In this document: positions 1 to 13,416 of the stretch, piece after piece
Numbering within the stretch: position 1 is the stretch's first letter
Layout of the letters: each line of letters begins with the position of its first letter
Source: Strix aluco
Lineage: Eukaryota; Chordata; Aves; Strigiformes; Strigidae
Assembly: GCF_031877795.1 (NCBI RefSeq)
Contig: NC_133932.1
Span: 91,169,994 to 91,233,993, forward strand
Reading direction: 5' to 3'
DNA: 64,000 nt
Translations under genes and position numbers: made by a program
The notes under the pieces: generated by a model
Told to the model about the DNA's origin: nothing
Database searches by the model: none
The model's input: only the letters and a program-made list of their open reading frames with translations

Positions 1-3000
1 AGGGATGCCACTTTCACAGGAAAAAAATGTAATGGGCATAATAGAATATGAAATCTACCTGACAGTTCTTTTAGGGAAAAAAGCTGCAGAAAAAACTTTT
101 AAAATATGACTTGTTCTTAAAAACAAAGTGACAGTGGTTGCTCACTTGTCTTTCTGGGAGGTATTACCAGGGAATCCAGCCATGCAGGAGATACGTTCAG
201 CAGCAGTGAGTTAATGAATCCCAAAGGGAAACAGGAAAAGAGCAAACTCCAAAGCAAAACCTACCACCCTGAGAAACTTGTCCTAAATAACTTTATCTTC
301 CAATGAACAAGGGAAACTTTTTTTAAGAGAATTCTTCTCAGCCTGTAGGACATTTTTATTGTCTTTTTTGATCATGCACAGATTTTTTTTTTTTTTAATT
401 TATTACAAAATATTTACTTGTAAAAGTCCTTGAAAAGTTATTTGATTTCTGGAATTTAAACCTAAGCAGAAGTACAGAGTCAACATTTGACTCTTCACTG
501 CAGAAAGAAGAGCCACCTACCAGGCTTCAACACATAATCTATGCATATCCTCTGAATTAAATATCCAAGTTTAGAAATAGCTTCTGAATAGAGCTGAAGC
601 CAAGCTAGAACCACAAAGACTGGACTCGAAAGGTGCTCACTTTCACAGACATTAACATCAACAGCTCTGTTGTTTCTTATTTACATTCTTATGAAGAGAT
701 AGCTATTTGCTCCCAGCTCACTTCCAGCTATTTGGTTTTAATTCTGCCTTCCAAGTGGGGCACACAGAATAAGTGTATTGCACAGCAGTAGTTTTAGTAG
801 GTTCCTATAGTCTACCTGCTCTTAGTGTTACATGTAGACCCCAAACCATTCCTTGTCCTCCTGTTTGAAATGTCCACATAGAATTTGGTATGCTTCCAGT
901 GGCAGTCCTAATACCACCTATTAATCTGGTCATTAATGTCCTAATTGCATTTGGTCCTTTCAGGAAAGGGAGAGGTCATTTTGGATGAGAGTTTACAATC
1001 CTCTTCAGTAAATAATATTTTACCAATTTTGTTCCCATTTAATGGCTAAATACTCCTTCAGCAAATATTCTCCCATGGGAACTGCCTGACACACAGAGAA
1101 ATCAATTGCTCTTCTCCATTAACCTTCTGGGTTAACATGCCCTGTTCCCTATCTCTGAAGTGACTGTCTGTAAGACTAAGTTGGAAAGCTATATACAGCT
1201 GTGGACAGAACAGTGTTTCAAAGGTTTCTAAGGCTTTCTTGAAGACTTTCCTCTCTATCACCTTCCTGAAACCATCAAGGTCAGTCAAAGAAGCAATAAG
1301 GATGTAAATACAATAATTTCCTTTATCAAGAGGTTAGTTATGTACTTTTCAAGTCTTTCAGAGAGATCTCCCTTAAGATATGAGCAGAATTGAAAAGTCC
1401 AGTGGGATGATTTGAACTTTACCCCTGAGCTGAGCTTCATGGTGTTTGGCTGGGTCAGAGAGCAATGCAGATGACTGCCAAGCCAGGAACAGTTGGCTTG
1501 CAGCAGTTGAAGATGCATGACTCGCCACTGAGTGTCCTGACTCAGCAGGCAAAGTAGAAACTGGACATGCATCCACGTGACCAAACTCAGCCTGGGGTTT
1601 TGTGGGGATGTGGAGCGAAAAGTCAGTGGTTCCCTTTCTTCCTTGCATTCCTGGACAGCTGTTGCACAATTTGAGCTGTGGTGAAATTATCAGATTGACC
1701 TTTTCAGCCTGCTAAATGGAATGAAGATACTGAGTAAACTGCTTTCAGACTACTAAATCCCACCACTGAGCAATGCTGAGATGACTAGTTTCAGACAGCC
1801 CCAGGCAGAGTCTCAGAAACTCTGTGTTAAATTTGCATGGGACTAGACAAAGGGATTCCCCACAAAGGACTTCATGAGTATCATTAGTATCCAAATAGGC
1901 TAACCTTTCAGTTTTTAACTGACCAAAACAGTCTGCTCTGGGACTTCACAGGCAACTTGTGTTTTTCTCTCAACTGTGGAGCAACCTGCAGAGTATACAA
2001 GTTCATAAGTCCAATTACATTATTAAGACCTCTTATCTCACAGTCTTTTGTCATCTTTGGGATGACAGTTGCAGGGAGAATCACTTGAAGCATAGTTATC
2101 CCAATGCCAGCCACTCTGCCAGACTTCTGTTTCCCCATCTCTGACATATTCTGAATGATTTGCTGGGTTCAGAAAGCATTTCAAGACACTATTTCTGCTT
2201 ATGACAGAAATCTGCTGTGTCAGCCCACTGATTTGAGATCCATCCTGAACATGTATTCATTTCAATGGTCAACATTGGTCTAATTCAGTTGCCTAAATAA
2301 AGGTACCTCCCTGCCTCCAGCTGCCACTGAAGAAAGGTGCAGGTCTCTCACAGGACTTGTGTCATAACCTGCTGGTTCTCTGTATAGGATATCAAAGGCA
2401 TCCTGAATTGTCCAGGGCATCTCAAATGACACTTCTTAGTTGTGTTTGGGCAACAACTTTGTTTCTGCCATGAGACCAGGGCTAATCTCACTTCTAGCAA
2501 AGGCTGCCAGTTCCTTCAGTACTTTTGCAACAAAAAGGCTGGTCTCCAGTCAGATCTTGAGCCAGTAGCATCTCAGGCTCTCACTTGAAACATCTAAATT
2601 AAAATTAAAGCTGAAACCATGACAAAATCCTGGAGAATATGTTATGAATAGGATACAGGAGAATATGTGGAGCCAAACACATTAATTGTTTCATGATTTT
2701 GCTGTTTCCTCTTGTGTTTCTTACAGAGGGGACACAGTTAGATGAACTCATCCCCTCCCCTCCAAATGGAGCATTAGGCACAAAAAATAGTGCTGGGGTA
2801 AATCTGGTCTTTACACCTCTATTTGGGATTACAACGTCCAGATCACAGGACTCTTTAGTGATGTAGCTGAACCCAGTTTACATAAGGTGTGAGAAGCTGT
2901 TTCCAGTTGCAACAGTTATTGTGTGTTTCAGCAAGAATTCCCCATGTGTATAACCTGTTTTGGAAAATAGATTTATCATGCAGATTTCCTCATCAACTCA

Positions 3001-3341
3001 AATTCTTGACTGGAAAGACAAGAAGCCACCTTCTTTCATAGGAAGTATTCCAGCAAGATGATTTTTGTTGTGATACTAATTGAAACACATCCCTTAACAG
3101 ACTAAGATTTTATCTTTCTACTACTGAAACCTGAGAAACATTATGGTACTTTCAGAAGATCCTGTAGTCTGAATGACACCAGAAAAAGTCTGTGGATTTA
3201 CCCTATCTAATAATAGACTTGTAATTTAGGTCATCATAGTCTCCATTTAAAGACATGGGAGAAGAGACAGAAGACTCATGCATGTCCTCATGTACTCTCA
3301 ATAGCATCTCCAGATGGCAGACTAGCCCACCTATCATCTGA

Positions 3342-3426
3342 GTCACCCACTGACTGTTGAGAGTCAAAGGTAATTACATTCCTGTCACCCACTGACTGTT
3401 GAGAGTCAAAGGTAATTACATTCCTG
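3342..3426. repeat. 42-bp tandem duplication (two perfect copies)
   Basis: A 42-base unit beginning GTCACCCACTGACTGTTGAG occurs at 3342-3383 and again, identical, at 3384-3425. The match stops at 3427. Perfect identity suggests a recent local duplication or a two-copy minisatellite allele. It lies in noncoding DNA. Confidence 0.9.
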
Positions 3427-6400
3427 ATATTGGATCTTTGGTTATTTGTCTCAAAGTAGTTTGGAAAAATCTGGACTCTAAAATGTTTCAACATGTTGGC
3501 TGGATAAAATACTGCTGACTCTTATAGAATGAACTGCAATCTGCAGAGCAGAAAGCAGAGTTGGAAAAAGCAGAATTTTCTCTATTTCTTCTGTATAAGT
3601 GAACCAAATATTCAGATGAAGCACCCTTTCAAGTTCAGCAGTCCTAAAAGAGTTTTCCACTCTTGACATCACCATCAATCTTAAAAGCACTACCTTAACT
3701 GGGATCTCAAAAATTTTTTTTAACAAAATGCCTTAGGTTTTGCCCAAAGCAGTTGAGCTAATCTAGTTTGCAACTGTATTTCTTTGGTTAATTTTATCAG
3801 ACTGACTGGCTGATCTGTCTTTAATTTGCTTATATTCTTAACATGTTACTAATCTGTTTCTCTGTTCTTATTCATTTTTTCTTGTTGAATGTCCTTGTTT
3901 CTTATTATCTCCTGATAAATTATGTTGCAAGGCATGCTTTCATGGTTTTTAAAAAAAATTTCCACATGCCAGTATTTGTGAGCACTGGCTGTATGGTTGA
4001 TACACAGATAGGTCACTTCCCTAAGCTTTCATAAACAAACAAGGGGGGGAAAGGAGAGTGATGAAGGCTTGTTCTCCATCTGACATGAAGCTGGAATGCA
4101 GCTGGAGTTTGTAGCTGGACCCAGACTTTGGATCATGCCCCCAAGTTCCACAGTTTAGATTGCCTTATGTGCTATTAGTTTAGCAGAAAAGAAGTCAAAT
4201 AAGAAAACAAAGAGTATAAATTTGTTTTTCTTATGAGGCTTCCTGTGACCTACCTTTCCAAAGTGTAGTAATTGCTGATCCATCTCTCTCCAGAACCAAT
4301 GTTTAAAGCTCTAAAATTTTGGCTGTCAGTTCAGATTTTTACTAGATAGGACTCAGTCAACACTTGTTTCTTTTGCTGCATTCATTCTGGACTAGCCACT
4401 TTAGTATTATTAAAGGAAGTTATAGGCTTAAATCAGTAGAAATCAAGAAGTGAGTTTAAATGTATTTAATTACTAGAATCAAAGCTCCAGCCTGGTTGTT
4501 TGTTTACCTCTAAAATGACCTAGCAGAAAGCATAGCTTCATGTTAATAAACAAATTATGAGGAAACATATGTCTTCAAATAAATGTATTTCTTTTCTCTT
4601 CATACCTTTTAGACTTCCTGAACTATCCAACATATTAATTTCTAAAGCATTTCTCAAACATAAGATTATCTATTAGCTACACTCATTTAAACTGAATTTA
4701 TATTAGCTTCTATTATCAAATCACCATAGCTAAGTTACTAATATAACTTAACATTGAACTTGGGTGCTTTCAAAAACAAATTGCTAAGCATTCAAGACAT
4801 TTCAACTTCATAAAGATATAGTTTTCCTCTCCTTACTAGATATCAAGTAAGATTTTTAAATGTTAGCTAGTCCTTCTGCTAGTAAACTAACTTCTATTTA
4901 TCAGCATGCCCATAATTCAGTTCATTTTTTCCAAATAAAGCAAACTTCTTAAACCCAACTTTTCCCTCATTGCATTTCTGCAGAGCCAAATACCCTTAGT
5001 AGCTTCATCATAATTTTTATACAGAGCTCTTGCTAAGTAAAAAAGTAATTCAGAAGTTCTTGAATTTTTAAGAGCTATTCCTGGGCTTTTCTTTAATATT
5101 AGAGAAAAGTCGACTCCACAGGAGGCATCACCTTATTTTCTGCATATATTTAAAAATTGCATGGGGCTACATTGCCTACAGCCTCAGCCTAAACATATTT
5201 ACTGAGGTTCAGTCAAGAATAAATTAAGTCCAAATTTTCTATTTTTCTCAGAACATAGCAGAAGTAACATTCTGGAAATTCATGAGGTAAAAAAGATCTA
5301 GCAAAACCAAAATTATAAATTTTAGAAGCAAAGGAAACTTGTTGCAGAACTTCCAGTTTTACATGGGACAGGTTAAAGGATCAGCTGACACAGTAACCTA
5401 AAACAGCAGTCAAAAGCAGTTCCTATATAAAAAAAACCCCAAACACAAACTGCTTTAAGTGCAATGGAAAATTAGTAAGACGAGCTGCAACTGGCAGCTT
5501 TCTAATAATTAAGGTCTGAGGACTACACTGGGATATAGCTTCAGCTAAAGGTGAACTGGTGTGGAAAATAAAATGACAGTAGCTGCTTAGCAAGATTCTT
5601 GAACTTTGAAATACAACTTTTTCTATTGTGGAGGTCAAGAAATGAGGTTAGTAGGGCTTGCTGGAAGATCGGTGAAAATGACTAAGAGTTCAAGGGCTAA
5701 AGAAAATGAATATATTTTGATTTTTCTTGCTCATACAACAGAACAGAGCTATAGCCAAAGGTAAATTGCATTCAGTGCTCACCTGTAATCAAAGTAAATG
5801 GTCTTCTAACAGCACAAACCCAAAGCATGGCTCCATCACCCCATTCTAGAAAGACTTGCACTATAAGCCATATCTGCTTTCATATTTTGCTACTTTGCAT
5901 TGTGTCAAGATGAGTAAAGAAACTGGAAAAGCACCATAACTGCGTCATTAAAAGATGTCCAAAGCTTTTATGTACTAATTATCTGTTTCAAGCTCTAAAA
6001 CATGGTGGACACCTCTGGAGGGCAATTCATTCCACCATAAACCCAGATGCCTAAGAGATACTTGTGTCTTTTGATTTACTGTGGAAAGAGCTTGTCTAGT
6101 ATAGGCAACACGGTTAATACATACATAAGTGTTTACAATGAGTGAATCCTGCCTGGAGGACTGATTATTAGCTGCTAGTGATAGACTGAGACATGTTATG
6201 TACTTAGTTAAATTTCAAGACAGATTAGTCTGAGATGCCTCAGCTTTCAATGACTAGTAGATAAAATAAGCCTTCCCTTTTTATGACAATAACAACTACC
6301 CTAGAGAAGGTTGTAAGTCATCTTCCAGCTTATTCCAACTGTGAATATTGTGAGCAAGAAATACTTGAAAATTTCATCAAAATGTAGCTAACTAAATTCA

Positions 6401-8954
6401 TATTAGACTTCATTGCTTTAAAATCATTATTCCAATAACTATTTTGAATGGAGAGAGGTGCTAAGAGGCTTGTCAGGTTCTCCTAAATTCAACAGTTACA
6501 CATGGCACTTCCAGATTATTTCTGAGCACTGTGTTACAGTTTCACATCACCTGTAAGTGACCCTGGAAGAAAGGAGTGGAGATAGTCCATCTGTATATGA
6601 CTATTTATTTTGTATGTTGCTCAAAATACCTAAATACCTATCTATATGGCTTTATACAGACAGAAGGATATAGCATTCACAAAGCTGATGATTCATTTCT
6701 GGGTAAAACACTGAATATCATTCTTGTATTTCTGTTCTTTGAGGTTTGGTGGTTTTTTTTTTTTTTTATTTAGTAAATGTGCTACACCAGTTTTAAACAA
6801 GGAGAGCATTCAAGATTAAAGTAAAATTGGCTAATAATCCGCCTGCTCTATAGCTACTCAGTAGTCGATCAATCATAAATTAAAGTTTAAAAAATATAGA
6901 AGAACAAGATATTAATATTAAACTTTATAACATATAAATTCATTCCACTTTTTGCTCTGTAGACTATAAAAATATCGGGTGCGTAAACAGATACAGATGT
7001 AACCCAAATAGATAAGTTTCTACTTAAAAAGCATGTCTGCTCCTTCACCAGATGTCTAATGATTTCTGCAACACAGAATATTAGCCTGGCATTAAATTTA
7101 TATAACAAGAATGTGATATAGTGAATACTCTTTTTCACAGAATATTTGAGAAGTCATCATCTTTGATTCCTAATTGCATTAATGCAACAAACATTATAAT
7201 GTAGTTTACACATTTGTTACTCTGAAAGTTGCTATTTTTAAAATGTTAAATTTTGTGACCAGAGCTTATAGTTGCCCATATTGATGCTTGTTGATGAATC
7301 ATTTGTTTCTAAATATTTAACGTCTTCATAGAAACATATAAAATATATACATGAATAGTGTTTTTGATATACCAACAAATATACATTATAAGATTCTACA
7401 TGTCTTCACTGATCTTTGGGGCATGGACAACGGATAGGGTCAGATGTATTCCTTGTTCCAGCTAAGCACTTTTGTATGGCAACCTGAAGGATGTTTCTAT
7501 CTTGCTAGCAGGTATCCAAACTTTTTTCTGGTAATCTGAACTCAGTAAGGAGTACTGCTACTAAGTGCAATGGCAGGAGAAATAGGTATAACTCAACAAC
7601 ATGGTATGCAAAGATAGAATCACTTCTCCACTTCTTCATTCTGTAATCAAGGATTACATTAAATCCTTTTTGATACACGCTGTGCTTAGATGTTATGGTT
7701 ACAGAGTATGGATTCTTTAAGGACTTAGGAAAATAGCCTGCCTCCCTTTGTGAAAAAACAGTACATAGCTGTGAATCAGCTAAGGTATATGACTCCCAGC
7801 TGATAACTTTAAAGGCAGTCCAAGCTCAAGGACAATGGTGTTACTGGGGGTGAGAAAAGGAAGGAAAAGAAGGCGAGACATTGTGTGTGAACTGAGGGCT
7901 AGTAGTAGGCTTTTGTCTGCTTGATGAACTGAATAATACTTTATTTTTGAGTTTGTTTGAAAAATAAAGCCTGTCTGTTTAATTGCAGTAATCATACAGG
8001 CTGGAAGCTATCACAGCTATGATGCCCTTGTGGTATTGTTTCTCTTTTAAAAAAAAGTAAGTGTAATAGAGGTAATGAATTTTTTAAAATATTGGTATTA
8101 AACAGCATATTCTTTTTTGGGAAAAAAAAACCTGCTAAGTAACCTGATTGTAAAAATGAAAACATCATGTATCTTTGTGGATTTCTTTTTGTGGTTTGGT
8201 GTTTTTGTTTTTTGGGTTTTTTTTGTACAGCATTAATTTTTGAGTTACTGTATAGTATAAGAGTGAAATTGGAATCTGGTCAATAGTAGAACTATTCTTT
8301 GTGGTAGAAGTAAATTCTTTTAAAGAATAAACCACATATACTGGTACGTCTTAAGAAGTACTTGTTAATCAGCTTGTTAATAATTTATTTATTTTATGGC
8401 CTATATGGTATTGATATCTGAGTTGGAATGTTGTGTAGTACTAACCTGGAAGCCTATACCTGTAGTTCTGTCAGAGAAAGAAGACTTATTTAATGAGACC
8501 TACTTTTATATAAGAGCACAGTTAATGCTATTTCATCTTTGGTTGTCTAGCACTGCAGTCCTTTCTGTTACCTAAGGGATGACACTAAAATAATTAAAGT
8601 AATTACTGTCATCATTCTGTTTGTACTTCTGATACTAGCACAAACTTAGTGTTCTAGTTCTGTTCTTTTAAAAGATCTTTAAGCAACAGGACAGTTCTAG
8701 GGGGAAAAAAATAAAAATCTTTGAATCTTGAGACAGGGTTTTAGAGTTCTTACTGTGGCTCATCTCTGTGATCAGTTAATTTTAAAAAGCTTAGTCCTGT
8801 AGATCTTCCTAATACCGGTCTTAAGTGTTAATGGAACAAAAAGTGCCTGACTTCTTCAATGTAGTGTAAGTACTCCAAGTAAATAAATTTGTGTAGGTGG
8901 GTCAGTGGCATTTGAGTCATAAGAAATGCTAATGGATGCTGATATATTTTTTAG

Positions 8955-9006
8955 TATGTATATGTATACCATGTATACCATATGTATATGTATACCATGT
9001 ATACCA
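8955..9006. repeat. 26-bp tandem duplication, TATG/TATACC-rich
   Basis: The 26-base unit that starts TATGTATATGTATACC is present twice without a mismatch, at 8955-8980 and 8981-9006. It is built from ATGTATA/TATACCA sub-repeats and looks like a degenerate AT-rich minisatellite. Confidence 0.85.
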
Positions 9007-10543
9007 TCGTGCTCGGGTGGGACCTTCCTATTCTTGTTTGTCATAGCTTTGTTTACTGTACTATCATTTATTCCTTGTGATTTTTATCTATTTGCAGGAA
9101 TTTTAGTTTTTCCTTTCTTGTGTCATCCCTCGTTTAGTAGGTTTGTTGATTTTTCTGTTTTCAGGGGTTCTTCCCTCTAAGACAGAAGCTATTTTAAAAG
9201 GGATAGCAAAATTGAGGACTGTTTAGTAGGTTACAACTAAGTGTTAAGGCACTTCCTCAAGAAGTTGTATTTAGTTCTCAGACATCCAAATTAGGATGAA
9301 TCCTTCCAAAGATTGATCATGTTACCTCTCTGTTTTCATAATTATTCTTTATCTTAAAACTCTTAATGACATTTGAAATACAAATTAAAATATCCACTAG
9401 AATTAAGCATCTGTTCCATTTATATTCAGAAAAACATTTTAGTCGCTGGCTATAGCGGTTTCTTGAAAAACTTGCTTAATTTGTGTTATAGCTACAACTC
9501 TGGTCCAAAGAGGATTTTAATATGTTCTAAGAAGATACATGGTTTGTTTAGGGCATTGTCTAAATTTCTTCAATTTGGTTTTTGGTTCTCCCAAATACAG
9601 AAGCTCTGTTCAAATGCAGAATGGTGCTTAGGTCTGCTTCTTCTCATACTATATGTGCTGGTTCTTGCAAAGATGCTTCTGTTTGTATTTTTAACTCTTG
9701 GTGTATGAGTTTCACTTAATCCCTGCATGTATCTGTAGTTTGCTAGCTCAGTCTGCTGTGCTATCAATTTATTTTATTTTCAGAACTTGTTATCTAAGAT
9801 ATAGATGTACTTGGATTACTGAAGTCCACACTTTCCTTAAGTCTGATGGAGAATCCTGACAGTTTTCTTCTCTGTTGGGTTTTGATTCATATTACAATTT
9901 GGTCTCAAATTAGAGATTTCATGGTCCTCCAAAAGAATATCTCTGACTGAACTCTCATTTCTTTAATAAATGCTTCAAAAAATTCTCACTTGGATTTCTC
10001 ATATGAATCTATTAACTTTTCAAAAGCGGCTTTCCTTAAAATGTGACACTCTTCGAATAGGTTACCCTGTTCTTCCTCATGAGCAACTGAAGTTGGATGC
10101 TTCAGAGTGTACAATTTCACATCAAAAACAACAAAAAAAATTTCAAACTTTTCTTTTGATCCTTGAGGTTTTAGGTATTTTTTTGTTTGGGTTGGGTGTT
10201 CTTAGTGTTTTTTCTTGTTTTATTAGCATGATGCCTATATGAAGGTGAATGGAACTAGGTTCTTGTTGAATCCCTCCTGTTGCAGTAACTCCTAGGAGAA
10301 TTCTAGTTGGACCGGGTTCCTGAGCTACTGTCTTCTCATACCCTCCCCCCACCCTTTTTTAAAGTTTTTCTCCCCTGTTACAGTGCACATCCTTCATATC
10401 CTTGTGTTTCTTCCTTTTCTTATACTACCAGAGAACTTTTTTTGAAGGAACTGATGACAGATATTTGGCTGGTTTTTGGGGGTGGGAAGGGGGAGGTGGT
10501 TACTTTGTTTGCTCATTTGTTGTTCTAAACTCCTGTAGGGTTA

Positions 10544-11078
10544 TGTCCTGGTTTTGGCTGGGATAAAGTTAATTTTCTTCCTAGTAGCTGGTATAGTGCG
10601 CGTTTTGGATTTAGGATGAGAATAATGTTGATAACACACTGATGTTTTAATTGTTGCTAAGCAGTGTTTATACTAAGTCAAGGACTCTTCAGCTTTTCAT
10701 ACTGCCCTGCCAGTGGAGACTGGGAGTGCACAAGAATCTGGGAGGGGACAAGGACAGCTGACCCAAATGAGCCAAAGGGATATTTCATACCATATGACAT
10801 CATGGCCAGTATAGAACTGGGAGGTGTTAGCCAGGGGGCACTGCAGCTTGGGGATTGGCTGGGCATCAGTCAGTGGGTGGTGAGCAATTGGATTGTGCAT
10901 CACTTGTTTTGTATGTTCTATTACTATTATTTTCCCTTCCTTTTCTGTCCTGTTAAACTGTCTTTATCTCAACCCACAAGTTTTTTTTCCAATTGTATCT
11001 CCCATCCCACTGAGGGGGAGGGAGAGTGAACAAGCAGTAGTGTGGTGCTTAACTGCTGGCTGAGGTTAGACCACAACA
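10544..11078 (+). mobile_element. solo LTR of an avian endogenous retrovirus (sense)
   Basis: The 535-base element begins TGTCCTGGTTTTGGCTGGGA and ends CCACAACA, so it has the TG...CA ends of an LTR. It is flanked by a perfect 5-bp target duplication, GGTTA at 10539-10543 and at 11079-11083. I recognise the sequence from memory as a common bird ERV LTR family. The promoter position carries AGTATAGAAC, a decayed form of the family's TATA box, and GTTAAA near 10952 replaces the ATTAAA polyadenylation signal. No gag, pol or env sequence is attached, so this is the product of LTR-LTR recombination. A second, antisense copy of the family lies at 27959-28556. Confidence 0.88.
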
Positions 11079-12473
11079 GGTTAGAAGGGGAGGAACACAT
11101 CTTATTCTGTTAACTCTACCGCTGCAAATGATTTCACTAATCACACTACAACATGCTGAACTATGGTGTACCTAGAATTATCTCAGTGTAGATGTTCCTT
11201 CATTAGGGATCCACTAACCTAGTGATTACAGCATTCTTCCCAATGTGAAATACTGAAGCACACTGAAATTCGCTGATTCAAATACTCAACTTTAACCAAG
11301 AGCTTATATTTATTGTATTTCTTTAGACAGGTGAATAAAGAGGCTGTGGAGTCTTGGTTTGGGGTTTTTTAAATTATTTTTTTAATATCCTGCCCTCTTA
11401 CGTCTCAGGCATGGCTATAGATTTAAATAGTTCATGAAGAAATAGAATGAATTCAGCAAGAAATTGGAGGAAAAAACAAACAAGCATGAAGATAACCTTT
11501 TGTTTAAGGTGACCAGAACAATTTCCTGGGAAGTGGAAGATGTGGCATAGGATGCAGATGATCTGTTCTCCAGTTCATCCACAGGGAGCATGAGCATTAA
11601 ACCAATCTTGTTAAGATGTACCAGTTTCTTTGTATGCTGTTACAAATGAGTGGATAATAAAACATTATTTTTGAGTTGAGAAAATACTTCTTTACACCAC
11701 CCCCCTGGTGAGAGAACTTTAAAAATCATCCCCACCTAATGTGAGTGGACTTTACTCTTGCACAGCTTCTACAGAGCCACATAGCTCTGCTTTGACTCAT
11801 GTGTGCATATGCATGTGATGGGGGGAAGTAAACGAAAGATCCAATCTATTCCACTCAGTACTTGTCCCTTCGTGGGGCCTAACAAGTCAAACAAGTCAAT
11901 TTAGTTGTACTGCCTAGGACTTACCTCCCAATGGAGAGTTTTTTTTCTTGAGTGGGCCTAAGTTGGTAGTAAAGAGAGAGGAGGCACTTTCCCAGTACGA
12001 ACTTTAAGGTTAGGATTGCTGTTACATTTAATAACATGTTATCAGGAAGGATCTGTGCCCTGTTTGCTCTGTAAAAAGGCTAGCAAAGAAGATGAATAAG
12101 GAATGGTGGAGTTATGCTCCATGTCAGAGACAAAGAAATAGAGGAGAACTCTGACTCCAGAAAACAAAGATGCGAGAAAGTAGCGCATGGCCATGCACTC
12201 AGACTACTAGCTTTGAAATGCACTTCTTGCAGAGGGAAAGTGACTTTACAGAGGCTTTCCTGATGTATTTTGAGACGCCACGTACCATGCTGGTTATGAA
12301 AATACCCACAGTTTTTTCCCGCTAATTTTTCAACTAAGGAAAGAGATCTTGTGTAGCGCCTCCTGCTGATGGATTATCATTATAAACAATTCATGGGTCC
12401 TGCACATGTAGATGTCAAATTATGCTAAACCGTAAGATCTGAGATTTCAGAGTCTCCAGAAGTGATGCTGTTT
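11079..12473. other. intergenic DNA between two LTRs
   Basis: I see no coding exon or known repeat in this stretch after the 5-bp target duplication at its left end. It is AT-rich and holds only short stop-riddled frames. Confidence 0.5.
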
Positions 12474-13338
12474 TGCTATATTAAGGATACCAATTAAACT
12501 CAGACACCAGAGTGAAAAGAGTAGGCATATTTTACTGGTAATAACCAAATAATGTAACAGTGTAACACAGAAAACATGCGGTAAGCAAAGGCAGAATAGT
12601 GCACCTAAAGCAACAAACAGGAAAATACAGGGTAATGCATCAAATCATTACTACACAAGAGAGAGAGAATAGTAATTAAGAGAAATACATCACCACTTGC
12701 ATATATTATCATCATCATCCAGATCCGCAGACGCTGGGGAGCCCCGGTTACAGCGAGGATTTGGAGAGCCTTTCCTGGCAAGTGGGAAATCCTACGTGGT
12801 GCGTCCACCCATAGGTGAGGCATCCAAAGTCGCTGTGAGCGGGTCCAGCCTTATATACCAGAGATCAACAAGCCAGAATAGCTGGCACCTTTGTTTTGAG
12901 CGGAAAATTTCTGGTTTCATTCTCCTGTTGGATTCCACCCAAAGCCTGGCCAGGGCTCAGGGGGGGAAACCAAGGGAGTTTCTAACAAGGCCAAATACGT
13001 GGGTTCTCAGCCTTGAACAAGGCTGCGAAAGGAAAGTTGGATACATTCTCTCCTCACTACTGATTATATTCTGTCTAAGCTGCGTCTTTCACTAGTGAGT
13101 TTACATATTTTATTAATGACTACATGCTAAGTTAGCAGCTTCAGCTTGGGGCCTGTTGTTCAGGCTGCAGTATTTCAATGCTTTAGCACTTTTTACACCA
13201 GCATAAGTGGGTTGTTATAACTTAGTACAATACCTACTAGCACAATGGTTATCGGTTATAAAATATACAGGATTCATCTATAGGTCAACTCTGGCTTGGG
13301 CCTGCTGTCCAAGCCTTAGCACTTCAGATACCTCTACA
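12474..13338 (-). mobile_element. solo LTR-like element, second avian ERV family (antisense)
   Basis: Read on the minus strand, this block starts TGTAGAGGTATCTGAAGTGC at 13338 and has the parts of an LTR in the right order. A clean TATA box (TATATAA on the minus strand, near 12851-12857) comes first. About 315 bases further on there is a polyadenylation-type hexamer AGTAAA (12531-12536), and the element ends near a TATAGCA at 12474. The sequence resembles bird ERV LTRs I know. No target duplication was found, so the 3' end in particular is uncertain by some tens of bases. No primer-binding site or internal region follows it. Confidence 0.6.
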
Positions 13339-13416
13339 TAAATCATGCTAAAGCTTTAAGAAAAAGCAAATGAAAGAAGGTAAAACATACAACAGCAGTA
13401 GGACTTGGATTAATCT

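Larger units (their letters stand above)
1..10543. other. upstream intergenic DNA, no gene recognised
   Basis: This stretch is AT-rich and broken by stops in all frames. The longest open frames (for example 9373-9708 on +, 111 codons) have a hydrophobic, low-complexity composition and match no family I know. I see no splice-flanked coding exon, tRNA or rRNA. The only structures are two short tandem duplications (3342-3426 and 8955-9006) and T-rich runs. In mammals the gene divergent from MYCBP2 is SCEL, which would lie on the minus strand to the left. I recognise no SCEL-like exon here, so that gene, if conserved, starts beyond the window. Confidence 0.6.

Noticed and set aside
9373..9708. 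111-codon + strand frame in upstream DNA
   Set aside because: Hydrophobic, AT-driven composition, no recognisable motif, no promoter or splice context.
12697..13095. 132-codon + strand frame
   Set aside because: It lies wholly inside the antisense LTR at 12474-13338 and is a chance frame of that element.
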